Shown piece after piece: positions 35,650 through 44,094 of a stretch of DNA of 64,000 nt. Below the pieces are notes generated by a model. The model had not been told where the DNA came from. It ran no database searches and worked only from the letters and a program-made list of their open reading frames with translations. Origin of the DNA: Streptomyces sp. NBC_00443. Lineage in GTDB: Bacteria; Actinomycetota; Actinomycetes; Streptomycetales; Streptomycetaceae. The position numbers and the translations under genes are program-made. The stretch is from positions 4,898,001 through 4,962,000 of the forward strand of contig NZ_CP107917.1 in assembly GCF_036014175.1 (NCBI RefSeq), read 5' to 3'. The first letter of the stretch is position 1; each line of letters opens with the position of its first letter.

Positions 35650-36717
35650 CTAGCTCTGCGATCCCGACCGCAGCTTCGCCAGGTCGGACTTGACGGTGTT
35701 GATCGGGATGGCGAAGCCCAGGCCCACGCTGCCCGCGTTGGACGAACTCGAGCCGGCGGCCGAGTACATCGCGGAGTTGATGCCGATGATGTTGCCGTTC
35801 ATGTCGATCAGCGCGCCGCCGGAGTTGCCGGGGTTCAGGGACGCGTCCGTCTGGATCGCCTTGTACGTCGTCGTCGACGAACCCGTGTCGCCGTTGAACT
35901 CCTGACCGCCGAACTCGAACGGCCATCCGCCGCCGCCGCCCTGCTGCTGTTGCTGCTGCTGGCCCTCGTCCGTCGAGACGGTCACGTCACGGGCGAGCGC
36001 GGACACGATGCCGCTGGTGACCGTGCCGGTGAGACCCTCGGGGGAGCCGATCGCCACGACCTCGTCGCCGACCTGGACACCGGAGGAGTCGCCGAGGGCG
36101 GCCGCCTGCAGGCCAGACGCGTTCTGCAGCTTGATCAGCGCGAGGTCCTTGCTGCTGTCGGTGCCGACGACCTCGGCGGTGTACTCCTTGCCGTCGCTGG
36201 TCTTCACCTTGACCGAGGAGGCGCCGGCGACGACGTGGTTGTTGGTGACGATCTCGCCGTCACTGGTGATGATCACGCCGGAGCCGGTGGACGACCCGGC
36301 GTTCGAGGCCGCGTTGATCTCGACGATGCTCGGGCTGACCGCCTTGGCGACCCCGGAGACCGTGCCCTTCTGGCTGGACGGGACCACGTTCGTACTGGTG
36401 GAGCCGGCCGCGGCGACGGTGTCGCTGCCGGTCAGCTCCTGTATGCCGTACGCCGTGCCGCCACCGATCGCCGCGGCGACGATCGCGACGGCGGCTAGGA
36501 GCGCGACGGGGCCGCGGGGCCTGCGCCGGGACCTCGGCTGCTGGGCGACGGGCTCGGTCAGGAGAGCGGTGGGGGCTCCGCCGCCTGCCTGCTCCGCCGA
36601 CGGCCGGTACGCCGGCGGGGGCGGCCACTCCGGGTTCACGGGGGAGGAGGCGTGCTGCTGCTGGGCGCCCTGGTACGGGTTCTCGTAATCGCCGCTGCGG
36701 CGGAAGCTCTCGGTCAT
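35650..36717 (-). CDS. Membrane-anchored HtrA/DegP-type trypsin-like protease (no PDZ)
   Basis: A 355-residue protein. A cytoplasmic Gln/Pro-rich N-terminus and one transmembrane helix at ~70-92 lead to an extracellular S1C protease with the triad His in NNHVVAG (~147), Asp in SKDLALIKL (~178) and Ser in NPGNSGGAL (~293). It contains a poly-Gln run (Q-rich, ~225-231). It ends at the protease domain (GLGFAIPIN then a short tail), so the PDZ domain of most HtrA proteins is missing. It should degrade misfolded envelope proteins under control of the neighbouring two-component system. Confidence 0.92.
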   Translation of the reverse strand: MTESFRRSGDYENPYQGAQQQHASSPVNPEWPPPPAYRPSAEQAGGGAPTALLTEPVAQQPRSRRRPRGPVALLAAVAIVAAAIGGGTAYGIQELTGSDTVAAAGSTSTNVVPSSQKGTVSGVAKAVSPSIVEINAASNAGSSTGSGVIITSDGEIVTNNHVVAGASSVKVKTSDGKEYTAEVVGTDSSKDLALIKLQNASGLQAAALGDSSGVQVGDEVVAIGSPEGLTGTVTSGIVSALARDVTVSTDEGQQQQQQQGGGGGWPFEFGGQEFNGDTGSSTTTYKAIQTDASLNPGNSGGALIDMNGNIIGINSAMYSAAGSSSSNAGSVGLGFAIPINTVKSDLAKLRSGSQS

Positions 36718-36739
36718 GGCAATGAGCTTGTCGCCCGAC

Positions 36740-36772
36740 CATGAGAGCTTCCTGAGCGCCGCCTGAGAAGCC
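36740..36772. promoter_or_regulatory. Three tandem 11-bp repeats upstream of the protease (response-regulator site)
   Basis: CATGAG (36740), CCTGAG (36751) and CCTGAG (36762) recur with exact 11-bp spacing. On the minus strand they read CTCAGG, CTCAGG, CTCATG just 23-50 bp before the protease ATG. Tandem repeats at helical spacing are the classic binding pattern of OmpR-family regulators such as the adjacent one. Confidence 0.6.
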
Positions 36773-36847
36773 CGGCAGAAGGCCGTATGCCCGATGTAAA
36801 GGCGGTTCTGGCAGCTGGCCGAGGTCTCTCAGAGAGGCCTCATGGAA

Positions 36848-36925
36848 GCGCCCCTTCAGGGGCGCGGGGAACTGCGCGAGCAACCACACACAACCGCGAG
36901 CCGCCCGATGACAGAACCCCCCGAG
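36848..36925. repeat. Common Streptomyces intergenic repeat with GCGCCCC/GGGGCGC hairpin
   Basis: The arms GCGCCCC (36848-36854) and GGGGCGC (36859-36865) flank TTCA and are followed by GGGGAACTGCGCGAGCAACC and a CCGCGAGCCGCC segment. From memory this element type is highly repeated between genes in Streptomyces genomes. It sits right after the LacI-gene stop and can act as its terminator. Confidence 0.7.
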
Positions 36926-36928
36926 CTC

Positions 36929-37951
36929 TCAGGCGCACCCGCACGACCGTCGGACGACAAGCCGCGACGGAAACACCTTCAGCCGCTCCCGCCGCGACCC
37001 GGCAACCCGCAGCCCGTCATCGAGGACCAGATCCACGGCAGCCCGTGCCATGGCGGACCTGTCCGACGCGATCGTCGTCAGCGGCGGATCCGTCAACGCC
37101 GCCTCCTTGATGTCGTCGAACCCGGCGACAGCCAGCTCCCCCGGCACATCGATCCGCAACTCCCGCGCCGCACGCAGCACGCCGATCGCCTGGTCGTCGG
37201 TGGAGCAGAAGATCGCCGGCGGCCGCTGCGGCCCGGAGAGGAGGTCGAGCGCTATGCGGTACGCGTCGTAGCGGTTGTACGGCGCCTCGAACAGCCGCCC
37301 CTCGGTGGGGATCTTGGCCTCGGCCATCGCGCGCCGCCAGCCCTCGACGTGGTCGGAGACCGGGTCGCCGACGGCGGGGGTCTCCGCGGTGCCGCCCATA
37401 CAGGCGACGTACTCGTTGCCGTGCTCGATGAGGTGGCGTACGGCGAGCTGAGCGCCGCCCAGGTCGTCGGTGACGACGGCGACGTCGTCGATGGCCTCGG
37501 GCCGCTCGTGGAGGAGGACGACCCGGGCGTCCCACGCCTCGATCTCGGCGGCTGCCAGGTCGTTCAGGGCGTGCGAGACGAGGATGAGCCCCGAGACCCG
37601 CATGCCGAGGAAGGCGCGCAGATAGTGGACCTCGCGCTCGCCGACGTAGTCGGAGTTGCCGACGAGCACCATCTTTCCGCGCTCGGCGGCGGCCCACTCG
37701 ACCGCGTGCGCCATCTCCCCGAAGAAGGGCTGGCGGGCGTCCGGAACGATCAGGCCTATGAGGTCCGTGCGCCGCGAGGCCATGGCCTGGGCGACCCGGT
37801 CGGGCCGGTACCCCAGTTCCTTGATCGCGGCGAGGACACGCTCGCGCGTGGCCGGGGCGACCGGCCTTGGTCCGTTGTTGATGACGTAGCTGACGACGGC
37901 AGTGGAGGTACCTGCCAGCCGTGCGACGTCATCGCGAGTCACCTTGGCCAC
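36929..37951 (-). CDS. LacI family transcriptional regulator
   Basis: A 340-residue repressor-type protein: LacI helix-turn-helix at ~3-55 (VTRDDVARLAGTSTAVVSYVINNG), then a periplasmic-binding-protein-like sugar domain. The GTG start at 37951 lies 6 nt after TAGACT (37963-37958 on the minus strand), so the mRNA is probably leaderless. No sugar operon is adjacent, so the regulated genes lie elsewhere. It precedes the protease gene in the same direction but is separated from it by a repeat/terminator. Confidence 0.92.
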   Translation of the reverse strand: MAKVTRDDVARLAGTSTAVVSYVINNGPRPVAPATRERVLAAIKELGYRPDRVAQAMASRRTDLIGLIVPDARQPFFGEMAHAVEWAAAERGKMVLVGNSDYVGEREVHYLRAFLGMRVSGLILVSHALNDLAAAEIEAWDARVVLLHERPEAIDDVAVVTDDLGGAQLAVRHLIEHGNEYVACMGGTAETPAVGDPVSDHVEGWRRAMAEAKIPTEGRLFEAPYNRYDAYRIALDLLSGPQRPPAIFCSTDDQAIGVLRAARELRIDVPGELAVAGFDDIKEAALTDPPLTTIASDRSAMARAAVDLVLDDGLRVAGSRRERLKVFPSRLVVRRSCGCA

Positions 37952-38068
37952 GCGCGGAGTCTACGCGGATGGACCTGCTCTGGGCAGGGCGTGAAGGAGC
38001 TTGCCTGCAGCTCCACTGTCACTCTCCTGCGCGAACCCGACGCCCGCGACCCCCCGTCCGGGCGCCCG

Positions 38069-38848
38069 TCACGCTTCGGCACGGACCTCGGCGCCGTCCA
38101 GGGCGGTCATCTCGTCCCCATCCGCCGATTTTGCCCGGTCGGCCTTGGCCTTGGCTTCCTCGGCGGCGCGGTCCACCTTCTCGGGCGTAACGAATCGATA
38201 ACCGACGTTCCGGACGGTTCCGATGAGCGACTCGTGCTCGGGTCCGAGCTTGGCGCGCAGGCGTCGTACGTGGACGTCGACCGTCCGGGTGCCGCCGAAG
38301 TAGTCGTAGCCCCAGACCTCCTGGAGGAGCTGCGCGCGCGTGAAGACGCGGCCCGGGTGCTGGGCGAGGTACTTCAGGAGCTCGAACTCCTTGAAGGTGA
38401 GGTCGAGGACCCGGCCCTTGAGCTTTGCGCTGTAGGTGGCCTCGTCGACCGACAGGTCGCCGTTGCGGATCTCCATGGGGGAGTCGTCGTTGACGATCTG
38501 CTGGCGGCCCATCGCGAGCCGCAGTCGCGCCTCGACCTCGGCGGGGCCGGCGGTGTCGAGAAGGACGTCGTCGATGCCCCAGTCGGCGGTGACCGCGGCG
38601 AGGCCGCCCTCGGTGACGACGAGGACGAGCGGACAGCCGGGCCCGGTCGAGCGCAGGAGCTGGCACAGGCTGCGGACCTGCGGGAGGTCGCGGCGTCCGT
38701 CGATCAGGATGACGTCGGCACCGGGGGTGTCGACGAGGGCCGGGCCTTCCGCGGGAGCCACCCGCACGTTGTGCAGCAGCAGGCCGAGTGCGGGGAGCAC
38801 CTCCGTCGACGGCTGGAGGGCGTTGGTCAGGAGCAGCAGAGAACTCAT
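38069..38848 (-). CDS. glnR: Global nitrogen regulator GlnR
   Basis: A 259-residue OmpR-type regulator without a partner kinase. The N-terminal receiver-like domain (LLLLTNALQPSTEVLPALGL, Asp in VILIDGRRD) is atypical, as in GlnR of actinomycetes, where a phosphorylation-independent dimer is formed. The C-terminal winged helix (FKEFELLKYLAQHPGRVFTR; VWGYDYFGGTRTVDVHVRRL) binds nitrogen-gene promoters (glnA, amtB and others). A charged Ala/Lys/Asp tail follows. ATG 38848 has GAGGAACC upstream. An extended in-frame upstream stretch is Arg-rich and not part of the family. Confidence 0.95.
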   Translation of the reverse strand: MSSLLLLTNALQPSTEVLPALGLLLHNVRVAPAEGPALVDTPGADVILIDGRRDLPQVRSLCQLLRSTGPGCPLVLVVTEGGLAAVTADWGIDDVLLDTAGPAEVEARLRLAMGRQQIVNDDSPMEIRNGDLSVDEATYSAKLKGRVLDLTFKEFELLKYLAQHPGRVFTRAQLLQEVWGYDYFGGTRTVDVHVRRLRAKLGPEHESLIGTVRNVGYRFVTPEKVDRAAEEAKAKADRAKSADGDEMTALDGAEVRAEA

Positions 38849-39102
38849 ACGTCTGGTTCCTCCTCGGTCCCTGCGAGGACGTGGGCGGTACGGAACTGCT
38901 CTGCGATCCCGGGGCCCGTACACCTGCGGTCACCTGAGGTTTCCCGCGTCGTATACAACGCTTCCGAAAGCACAAAAGGACCCGGGGGCTACGCTGCCCG
39001 AGTCCTCTGCCCAGCAGAATAGCCCACATGGGCATTGGTTCGGCAGGTCATGTGGCACGATCTACGGTTCGTCCGAACTCTGAGACGACCAGACGTACAC
39101 CT

Positions 39103-39933
39103 ATGCGGACGTTTCTGCACACGGACGACGGCGTGACGATCGATTCCGTATACGACCCGGGTGCGGTCGTATACGACTCCTCCCGTCAACCTGCCGGTGA
39201 CCTGGTGTTCGTCGTCGCCCACGGCTTCACGGGTGATGTGGACCGGCCGCATGTGCGACGAGTGGCGCAGGCCCTCACCCGGCACGCGGCCGTCGTCACC
39301 TTCTCCTTCCGCGGGCACGGCGCGTCGGACGGGCGGTCCACGGTGGGGGACCGCGAGGTGCTCGACCTGGCGGCCGCGGTGCGGTGGGCCCGCGAACTCG
39401 GGCACACACGCGTGGCGACCATCGGCTTCTCCATGGGCGGCTCGGTGGTGCTGCGACACGCGGCGCTGTACGGCGAGACGGGCGGGGACGGCCGGGGCGG
39501 CGAGGAGCTCGGGAGGCTCGGGGCGCACGGGGGCCGCGGCGCGCATACGGACGCGGTTGTCTCCGTGAGCGCGCCTGCGCGCTGGTACTACCGGGGTACG
39601 CCCCGCATGCGCCGCCTGCACTGGCTGGTGACCCGGCCCGAGGGGCGCCTGGTGGGCCGCTACGGATTCCGCACCCGGATCCACCACCGGGACTGGAGCC
39701 CCGTGCCGATGTCCCCGGTGGAGGCGGTCCCGAGGATCGCGCCGACGCCGTTGCTGATCGTGCACGGCGAGCTGGACGGCTACTTCCCTCTCGACCACCC
39801 CCGCATGCTGGACCAGGCGGCCGGTGACCACGGCGAACTCTGGCTGGAGCCGGGCATGGGCCATGCGGAGCACGCGGCCTCCGAGGAACTGCTGGCCCGG
39901 ATCGGGGGCTGGGCCGCCGCACGGGGCGGCTAG
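39103..39933 (+). CDS. Alpha/beta hydrolase
   Basis: From ATG 39103 the product is 276 residues. It has an oxyanion HG motif (VVAHGFTGD), nucleophile elbow GFSMGG (~108-113), acid Asp in HGELDGYFP and catalytic His in GMGHAEHA. A Gly/Arg-rich insertion (~125-150) follows the nucleophile helix. The substrate is unknown. It is probably co-transcribed with the MoaD-like and membrane-protein genes downstream. An upstream in-frame start adds 25 residues without family support. Confidence 0.88.
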   Translation: MRTFLHTDDGVTIDSVYDPGAVVYDSSRQPAGDLVFVVAHGFTGDVDRPHVRRVAQALTRHAAVVTFSFRGHGASDGRSTVGDREVLDLAAAVRWARELGHTRVATIGFSMGGSVVLRHAALYGETGGDGRGGEELGRLGAHGGRGAHTDAVVSVSAPARWYYRGTPRMRRLHWLVTRPEGRLVGRYGFRTRIHHRDWSPVPMSPVEAVPRIAPTPLLIVHGELDGYFPLDHPRMLDQAAGDHGELWLEPGMGHAEHAASEELLARIGGWAAARGG

Positions 39934-39970
39934 CCTGACGGGGTACACAGCCGATCGACAGAGGAACCGG

Positions 39971-40225
39971 ATGCCAAAGGTCACGGTGCGCTACTGGGCC
40001 GCCGCGAAGGCCGCGGCCGGGATCGCCGAGGAGCCGTTCGACGCGGCCACCCTCGCCGAGGCACTCGACGCCGCACGCGAGCGACACCCCGGTGAACTCG
40101 TGCGCGTCCTGCAGCGATGCTCCTTCCTCGTCGACGGTGACCCCGTGGGCACCCGCGAACATGAGACGGTACGGCTGGCCGACGGCGGCACGGTCGAGGT
40201 GCTCCCGCCGTTCGCAGGAGGGTGA
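39971..40225 (+). CDS. MoaD/ThiS family sulfur-carrier protein
   Basis: An 84-residue beta-grasp protein starting at ATG 39971 (GAGGAACC upstream) and ending in Gly-Gly (PPFAGG). This C-terminal diglycine is the site of adenylation and thiocarboxylation. The KVTVRYWAAAKAAAG opening is typical for MoaD. It could be the small subunit of molybdopterin synthase or a carrier for another sulfur pathway. Sulfurtransferase genes lie 3 kb downstream. Confidence 0.9.
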   Translation: MPKVTVRYWAAAKAAAGIAEEPFDAATLAEALDAARERHPGELVRVLQRCSFLVDGDPVGTREHETVRLADGGTVEVLPPFAGG

Positions 40226-40227
40226 CG

Positions 40228-41514
40228 ATGACCGACCAGCCGTATCAGGGGTACGACGGTTACGACGGGTACGACCCGTATCAGCAGCAGCGACAGCAGC
40301 CGCAGCCACAGCAGCAGCAGCAGCCGACCGGGCCGCAGGCGTGGCCGGGGCAGCAGGCCCACGACGATCCGCAGGCCGCCCAGCAGTACACGCAGCAGTG
40401 GCAGGGGCAGACCTGGGAGACGCAGGTGCAGCCGCCGGCTTCGGCGGCGGAGACGTCTTACCTGCCCTCGCAGGGGGCGGGGGCGTATGCGGGGTACGGC
40501 GGTGCCGCGGAGGCCCACGGCTGGGACGGAGTGCCGCAGGCGCAGGCCCAAGCGCAGGCACAGGCACAGCCGCAGGTACAGGGTCGGCATGCTGCCGCTC
40601 AGCCGCAGGGGCGGGCTCAGCAGCGTCATGGTCAGCAGTTCCACGCGCAGCGAGCCCACGCTCAGCCTTCCCACGCCCAGGCGCCCCGGCCCGAGGCGGA
40701 GGCAGGGACCGGTGACGGCTCCGGCTCCGGCTACGGTCCCGCGACCGTCGCCGGCAACACCCGTGTCACCGACGCCCAGCGGGCCCGGCTGGAGGGCCGT
40801 TCCCCGATCATCGAGCCCGGGATTCAGCCGGCCGCGCTCACCGCGCTGCTGGGGCTGTTGCTCTCGGTCACGGCTGCGGTCGGGTCGTACGCCCTGCTGG
40901 TTCCCCTTGTCGCCCTGCAGGCCGTGACGGCTGCCGGCTGGTTCCGGCTGAACGGCATGTGGCCCGCCCGGCAGGGCATCGCGCTGGCCTTCGCGGGGGC
41001 GCTCACGGCGGACGTGGCGTTGCTGGTGGCCGACGGGGCACCTGCGGCGATCCTCGGCACGCTGGGTGTCTGGGTGCTGCTCACTCTGGTGCTCCAGCTT
41101 CGTTCGCACGCCGATCCGGACGAGCGGATGTACGGGCTGATGGCGACGGTGGTCTCGGCGGCGCTGGCGATCGTCGCGGCGGGGTATCTCGCGGCTGAGG
41201 CGGACGCGGTGACTGTCGGGGCGGTGGCGGTTGCTGTCGCGGTGCTGGCCCGGGCGTTGCCGTTGCCGACGGTGGCTTCTGTGGTGGCCGCGCTGCTGGC
41301 GGGGGCCGGGGCGGGGGCTGTTGTCGGTGCGATGACGGCGGTGGGGTCCGGTGGGGCGCTGCTGGGGGCCGGCGCCGGGGCGTGTGCCCTGATCGGCCAT
41401 CGGGTGGCCAGCTATGACTATCCGTCGCGGTTCGTGCACTTCACGGCGGGGGTTGCGCTGCCGTTGGCGACTGCGGCGCCGGCGGTTTACTTGTTGGGGC
41501 GGGCGCTGGTCTGA
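40228..41514 (+). CDS. Integral membrane protein with Gln-rich cytoplasmic N-terminus
   Basis: A 428-residue protein from ATG 40228, with GGAGG 6 nt upstream. Residues ~1-165 are extremely rich in Gln/Pro/Tyr/Ala (repeats of Y-D-G-Y, A-Q-A-Q and poly-Q from CAG runs). Residues ~200-428 form about eight hydrophobic helices with few charged residues. It is encoded 2 bp after the moaD-like gene. Function unknown. The Q/Y-rich tail looks like a disordered interaction region. Confidence 0.85.
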   Translation: MTDQPYQGYDGYDGYDPYQQQRQQPQPQQQQQPTGPQAWPGQQAHDDPQAAQQYTQQWQGQTWETQVQPPASAAETSYLPSQGAGAYAGYGGAAEAHGWDGVPQAQAQAQAQAQPQVQGRHAAAQPQGRAQQRHGQQFHAQRAHAQPSHAQAPRPEAEAGTGDGSGSGYGPATVAGNTRVTDAQRARLEGRSPIIEPGIQPAALTALLGLLLSVTAAVGSYALLVPLVALQAVTAAGWFRLNGMWPARQGIALAFAGALTADVALLVADGAPAAILGTLGVWVLLTLVLQLRSHADPDERMYGLMATVVSAALAIVAAGYLAAEADAVTVGAVAVAVAVLARALPLPTVASVVAALLAGAGAGAVVGAMTAVGSGGALLGAGAGACALIGHRVASYDYPSRFVHFTAGVALPLATAAPAVYLLGRALV

Positions 41515-41528
41515 GGCGGGGGCTTCCT

Positions 41529-41590
41529 CGCCCCCGCCGCCCCTACCCGTTCCGTACCTGGGGGCTGCCGCCCCCAGACCCCCGCTTCGG
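41529..41590. repeat. Dispersed intergenic GC-rich repeat, copy 3 (with hairpin)
   Basis: The GGGGGC (41560-41565) TGCC GCCCCC (41570-41575) hairpin is flanked by CCCCCGCCGCCCCTACCCG on the left and AGACCCCCGCTTCGG on the right, the same modules as at 7681 and 11545 but lacking the CTGAACG tail. It likely terminates the upstream operon. Confidence 0.75.
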
Positions 41591-41696
41591 ATAGGCAAAC
41601 CCCCTGTCACAGATGATCGACAATTCGCCGGTCAACCCCGCCGCAGGGTTACCCTCGCGTCGTTGACGAACACCGAGGTGGGGGGAACACCACAAC

Positions 41697-42434
41697 ATGC
41701 GCGCCCTGCGGATACTGCTGATAGTCGTCGTGATCCTGGGCGGCCTCTTCGTGCTGGCGGACCGGCTGGCCGTCGGGTTCGCCGAGGATGAGGCGGCCGG
41801 GAAGCTCCAGGCGAGCGAGAACCTTGCCGCCGCCCCGGACGTGTCCATCAAGGGGTTCCCGTTCCTCACTCAGGTCGCGAGCGGCTCGTTGGACGACGTC
41901 GAGGTGGGGATCAAGGACTACGAGGCCACCGCCGGCACGGACGGCAAGACGATCCGGATCGACGACCTCACGGCGAACATGAAGGGCGTCGAGTTCTCCG
42001 GGGACTACAGCTCCGCCACCGCGACGACCGCCTCCGGCACCGCGTCCATCACCTACGCCGAGCTGCTGAAGACCGCCAAGTCCGAGCCCACCCAGGTCGC
42101 CCCCGGCGTCACCGCGAACGTCGTCGGCCTCTCCGACGGCGGCAACGGCAAGATCAAGGTCGCCGTCGAAGCCACCGTCCTCGGTACCAAGCTCCCCAAC
42201 CCGGTCTACGTCCTCAGCTCGGTCTCCGCGCAGGGCGACACCGTGCGGGTGAAGGCCGACACGCTGCCCAACTTCGGCGGTGCCGACATCGCCGAGGACC
42301 GGGCCCGTGCGATCACCGACTTCGAGCAGAAGATCGACGGCCTCCCCGGCGGCATCCAGCTCGACAGCGTCCAGGCGGCGAAGGACGGCGTCGAGATCAC
42401 GGTGAAGGGTTCGAACGTCCGCCTCGCCGGGTAG
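41697..42434 (+). CDS. DUF2993 (LmeA-like) exported/anchored protein
   Basis: A 245-residue protein with an N-terminal hydrophobic helix (~4-22) that acts as uncleaved anchor or signal. The DUF2993 domain opens with APDVSIKGFPFLTQVASGSL, matching the paralogue at 26634-27884. The family binds lipids in or near the envelope. It lies in its own transcription unit, 180 bp after the preceding gene. Confidence 0.86.
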   Translation: MRALRILLIVVVILGGLFVLADRLAVGFAEDEAAGKLQASENLAAAPDVSIKGFPFLTQVASGSLDDVEVGIKDYEATAGTDGKTIRIDDLTANMKGVEFSGDYSSATATTASGTASITYAELLKTAKSEPTQVAPGVTANVVGLSDGGNGKIKVAVEATVLGTKLPNPVYVLSSVSAQGDTVRVKADTLPNFGGADIAEDRARAITDFEQKIDGLPGGIQLDSVQAAKDGVEITVKGSNVRLAG

Positions 42435-42624
42435 TACCGGGACCGGTGTCAGTCCCGGGGTCGGGCTGCGGCCCCCAGCTGCCGCTGTCCGGCTGGTGAG
42501 ACGGTGCCGTCCGCACCGTAGATGTGACCGCCGATACGTCCGCCCGGGAGCCCGGTCGGAGCTGCCTCGGCGGTCATCGTATCCCGCATCCCGGACAATC
42601 TCGTCTCAGCATGCGACACGCCGG

Positions 42625-42654
42625 TGACACGCCCGCCTGTCCGTCCCTACGATC
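42625..42654 (+). promoter_or_regulatory. Promoter for leaderless sulfur leader peptide
   Basis: GTGACA (42625-42630) and TACGAT (42649-42654) are spaced 18 nt. The leader ATG follows 6 nt after the -10, so transcription would start at about the first base of the leader codon. Hexamers are fair rather than perfect. Confidence 0.5.
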
Positions 42655-42660
42655 GAGCCC

Positions 42661-42741
42661 ATGAAGCGACAGGCGGATCTCACGAAGCGGCGGGCAGTAG
42701 ACCTCTGCCGCGTTGCCGCCATGCTCTGTCGCCCCTTCTGA
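42661..42741 (+). CDS. Cysteine-type leader peptide (sulfur-gene attenuator ORF)
   Basis: A 26-residue reading frame from ATG 42661 to TGA 42741. The C-terminus reads RRAVDLCRVAAMLCRPF; the R-R-x-V-D-L-C-R-V-A-x-x-L-C-R pattern is that of the actinobacterial putative leader peptides found before sulfur-assimilation genes. Two Cys codons near the stop fit cysteine-dependent attenuation of the downstream sulfurtransferase operon. Attenuation at this site is inferred. Confidence 0.85.
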   Translation: MKRQADLTKRRAVDLCRVAAMLCRPF

Positions 42742-42865
42742 GCGGAAGCTCCGACTTCTGCGTTTCCCCGCTGCCCTGACCAGGGCACAGGTGCGTCGTC
42801 TCGGTCCGAGCACGCACCCCTCTCATTCGCACGCCCCGCCGCAACTGCCCCGGAGGAGAAAGAGC
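42742..42865 (+). promoter_or_regulatory. 5' leader with hairpins between leader peptide and cysA
   Basis: Two stems are visible: TGCCCTG-AC-CAGGGCA at 42772-42787, and a longer one with GGTGCGT/ACGCACC (42790-42796, 42812-42818) plus inner CTCGG/CCGAG. The two are adjacent, so alternate pairing with upstream sequence could switch when ribosomes stall at Cys codons. The cysA ribosome site CGGAGGAG ends 7 nt before the ATG. Confidence 0.55.
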
Positions 42866-43705
42866 ATGAGCCGCAGCGACGTCCTCGTCGACGCCGACTG
42901 GGTCCAGGACAACCTGGACAACGCCGACATCGCGATCGTGGAGGTGGACGAAGACACGTCCGCCTACGAGAAGAACCACATCAGGAACGCGATCCGCATC
43001 GACTGGACCGCAGATCTGCAGGACCCGGTCCGCCGCGACTTCATCGACCAGGAGGGCTTCGAGAAGCTCCTGTCGGCGAAGGGCATCGCCAACGACACCC
43101 TGGTGATCCTCTACGGCGGCAACAACAACTGGTTCGCGTCGTACGCCTACTGGTACTTCAAGCTCTACGGCCACGAGAACGTAAAGCTCCTCGACGGCGG
43201 CCGCAAGAAGTGGGAGCTGGACGCCCGCGAGCTGGTCGAGGAGGTTCCGCAGCGCCCGGCGACCGACTACAAGGCCAAGGCCCAGGACACCTCCATCCGC
43301 GCCTTCCGCGACGACGTGGTGGCGGCCATCGGTGCGCAGAACCTGGTCGACGTCCGTTCGCCCGACGAGTTCAGCGGCAAGCTGCTCGCGCCGGCCCACC
43401 TGCCGCAGGAGCAGTCGCAGCGTCCGGGCCACGTCCCGTCCGCGCGCAACATCCCGTGGTCGAAGAACGCCAACGACGACGGCACCTTCAAGTCGGACGA
43501 CGAGCTCAAGGAGCTCTACGCCGACGAGCAGGTCGACCTGGCGAAGGACACCATCGCCTACTGCCGCATCGGTGAGCGCTCCGCGCTGACCTGGTTCGTC
43601 CTGCACGAGCTGCTCGGTGTGGAGAACGTCAAGAACTACGACGGCTCCTGGACCGAGTACGGCTCCCTCGTCGGCGTGCCGATCGAGCTCGGCGCCAACA
43701 AGTAA
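42866..43705 (+). CDS. cysA: Thiosulfate sulfurtransferase (rhodanese)
   Basis: A 279-residue tandem rhodanese. The first domain (~10-125) lacks the active Cys. The second has the active-site loop AYCRIGERS with catalytic Cys at about 232. It transfers sulfur from thiosulfate to acceptors. It is followed by a DUF1416 gene with 85 bp spacing, a pairing typical of actinobacteria. Translation of the 26-residue leader upstream probably links expression to cysteine supply. Confidence 0.94.
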   Translation: MSRSDVLVDADWVQDNLDNADIAIVEVDEDTSAYEKNHIRNAIRIDWTADLQDPVRRDFIDQEGFEKLLSAKGIANDTLVILYGGNNNWFASYAYWYFKLYGHENVKLLDGGRKKWELDARELVEEVPQRPATDYKAKAQDTSIRAFRDDVVAAIGAQNLVDVRSPDEFSGKLLAPAHLPQEQSQRPGHVPSARNIPWSKNANDDGTFKSDDELKELYADEQVDLAKDTIAYCRIGERSALTWFVLHELLGVENVKNYDGSWTEYGSLVGVPIELGANK

Positions 43706-43790
43706 GTCCCGCAGCAAGCGTAGTAAGAGCGCAGACCCGCAGATCCCGACCGGCCTTCCTTCCGGTCAGACCCCATCTTTGGAGAAAGAC

Positions 43791-44078
43791 ATGTGTGGAG
43801 CGAAGGCTGGCGGCCCCGACGCCTCGACGATCAAGCCCGGTGAGACCACGATCCAGGGTCAGGTGACCCGCGACGGCGAGCCGGTGACGGGCTACGTCCG
43901 TCTGCTGGACTCGACCGGCGAGTTCACCGCGGAGGTCCCCACCTCCGCCACGGGCCAGTTCCGCTTCTACGCGGCCGAGGGCACCTGGACCGTGCGCGCA
44001 CTCGTCCCCGGCGCCACCGCCGACCGTACGGTCGTCGCCCAGCAGGGCGGCCTGGCGGAGATCGCGATCGCGGTCTGA
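43791..44078 (+). CDS. DUF1416 protein
   Basis: A 95-residue protein, MCGAKAGGPDASTIKPGETT at the N-terminus with Cys2 near the start, followed by a small beta-sandwich (transthyretin/CarboxypepD_reg-like: V-T-R-D-G-E-P-V-T-G-Y-V-R-L-L-D). It occurs almost invariably after the rhodanese gene in actinobacteria. A role as sulfur acceptor or accessory protein is inferred from this linkage. TGGAGAAAG precedes the ATG. Confidence 0.9.
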   Translation: MCGAKAGGPDASTIKPGETTIQGQVTRDGEPVTGYVRLLDSTGEFTAEVPTSATGQFRFYAAEGTWTVRALVPGATADRTVVAQQGGLAEIAIAV

Positions 44079-44094
44079 GGCACTCCTGATCGGC

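Noticed and set aside
36842..39022. A 726-codon plus-strand open frame over the LacI and glnR genes
   Set aside because: It mirrors two well-supported minus-strand genes and has no domain or ribosome site.
40230..40720. CAG-rich repeats considered as a CRISPR or satellite array
   Set aside because: They are in-frame Gln codons within a membrane-protein gene, without regular spacers.
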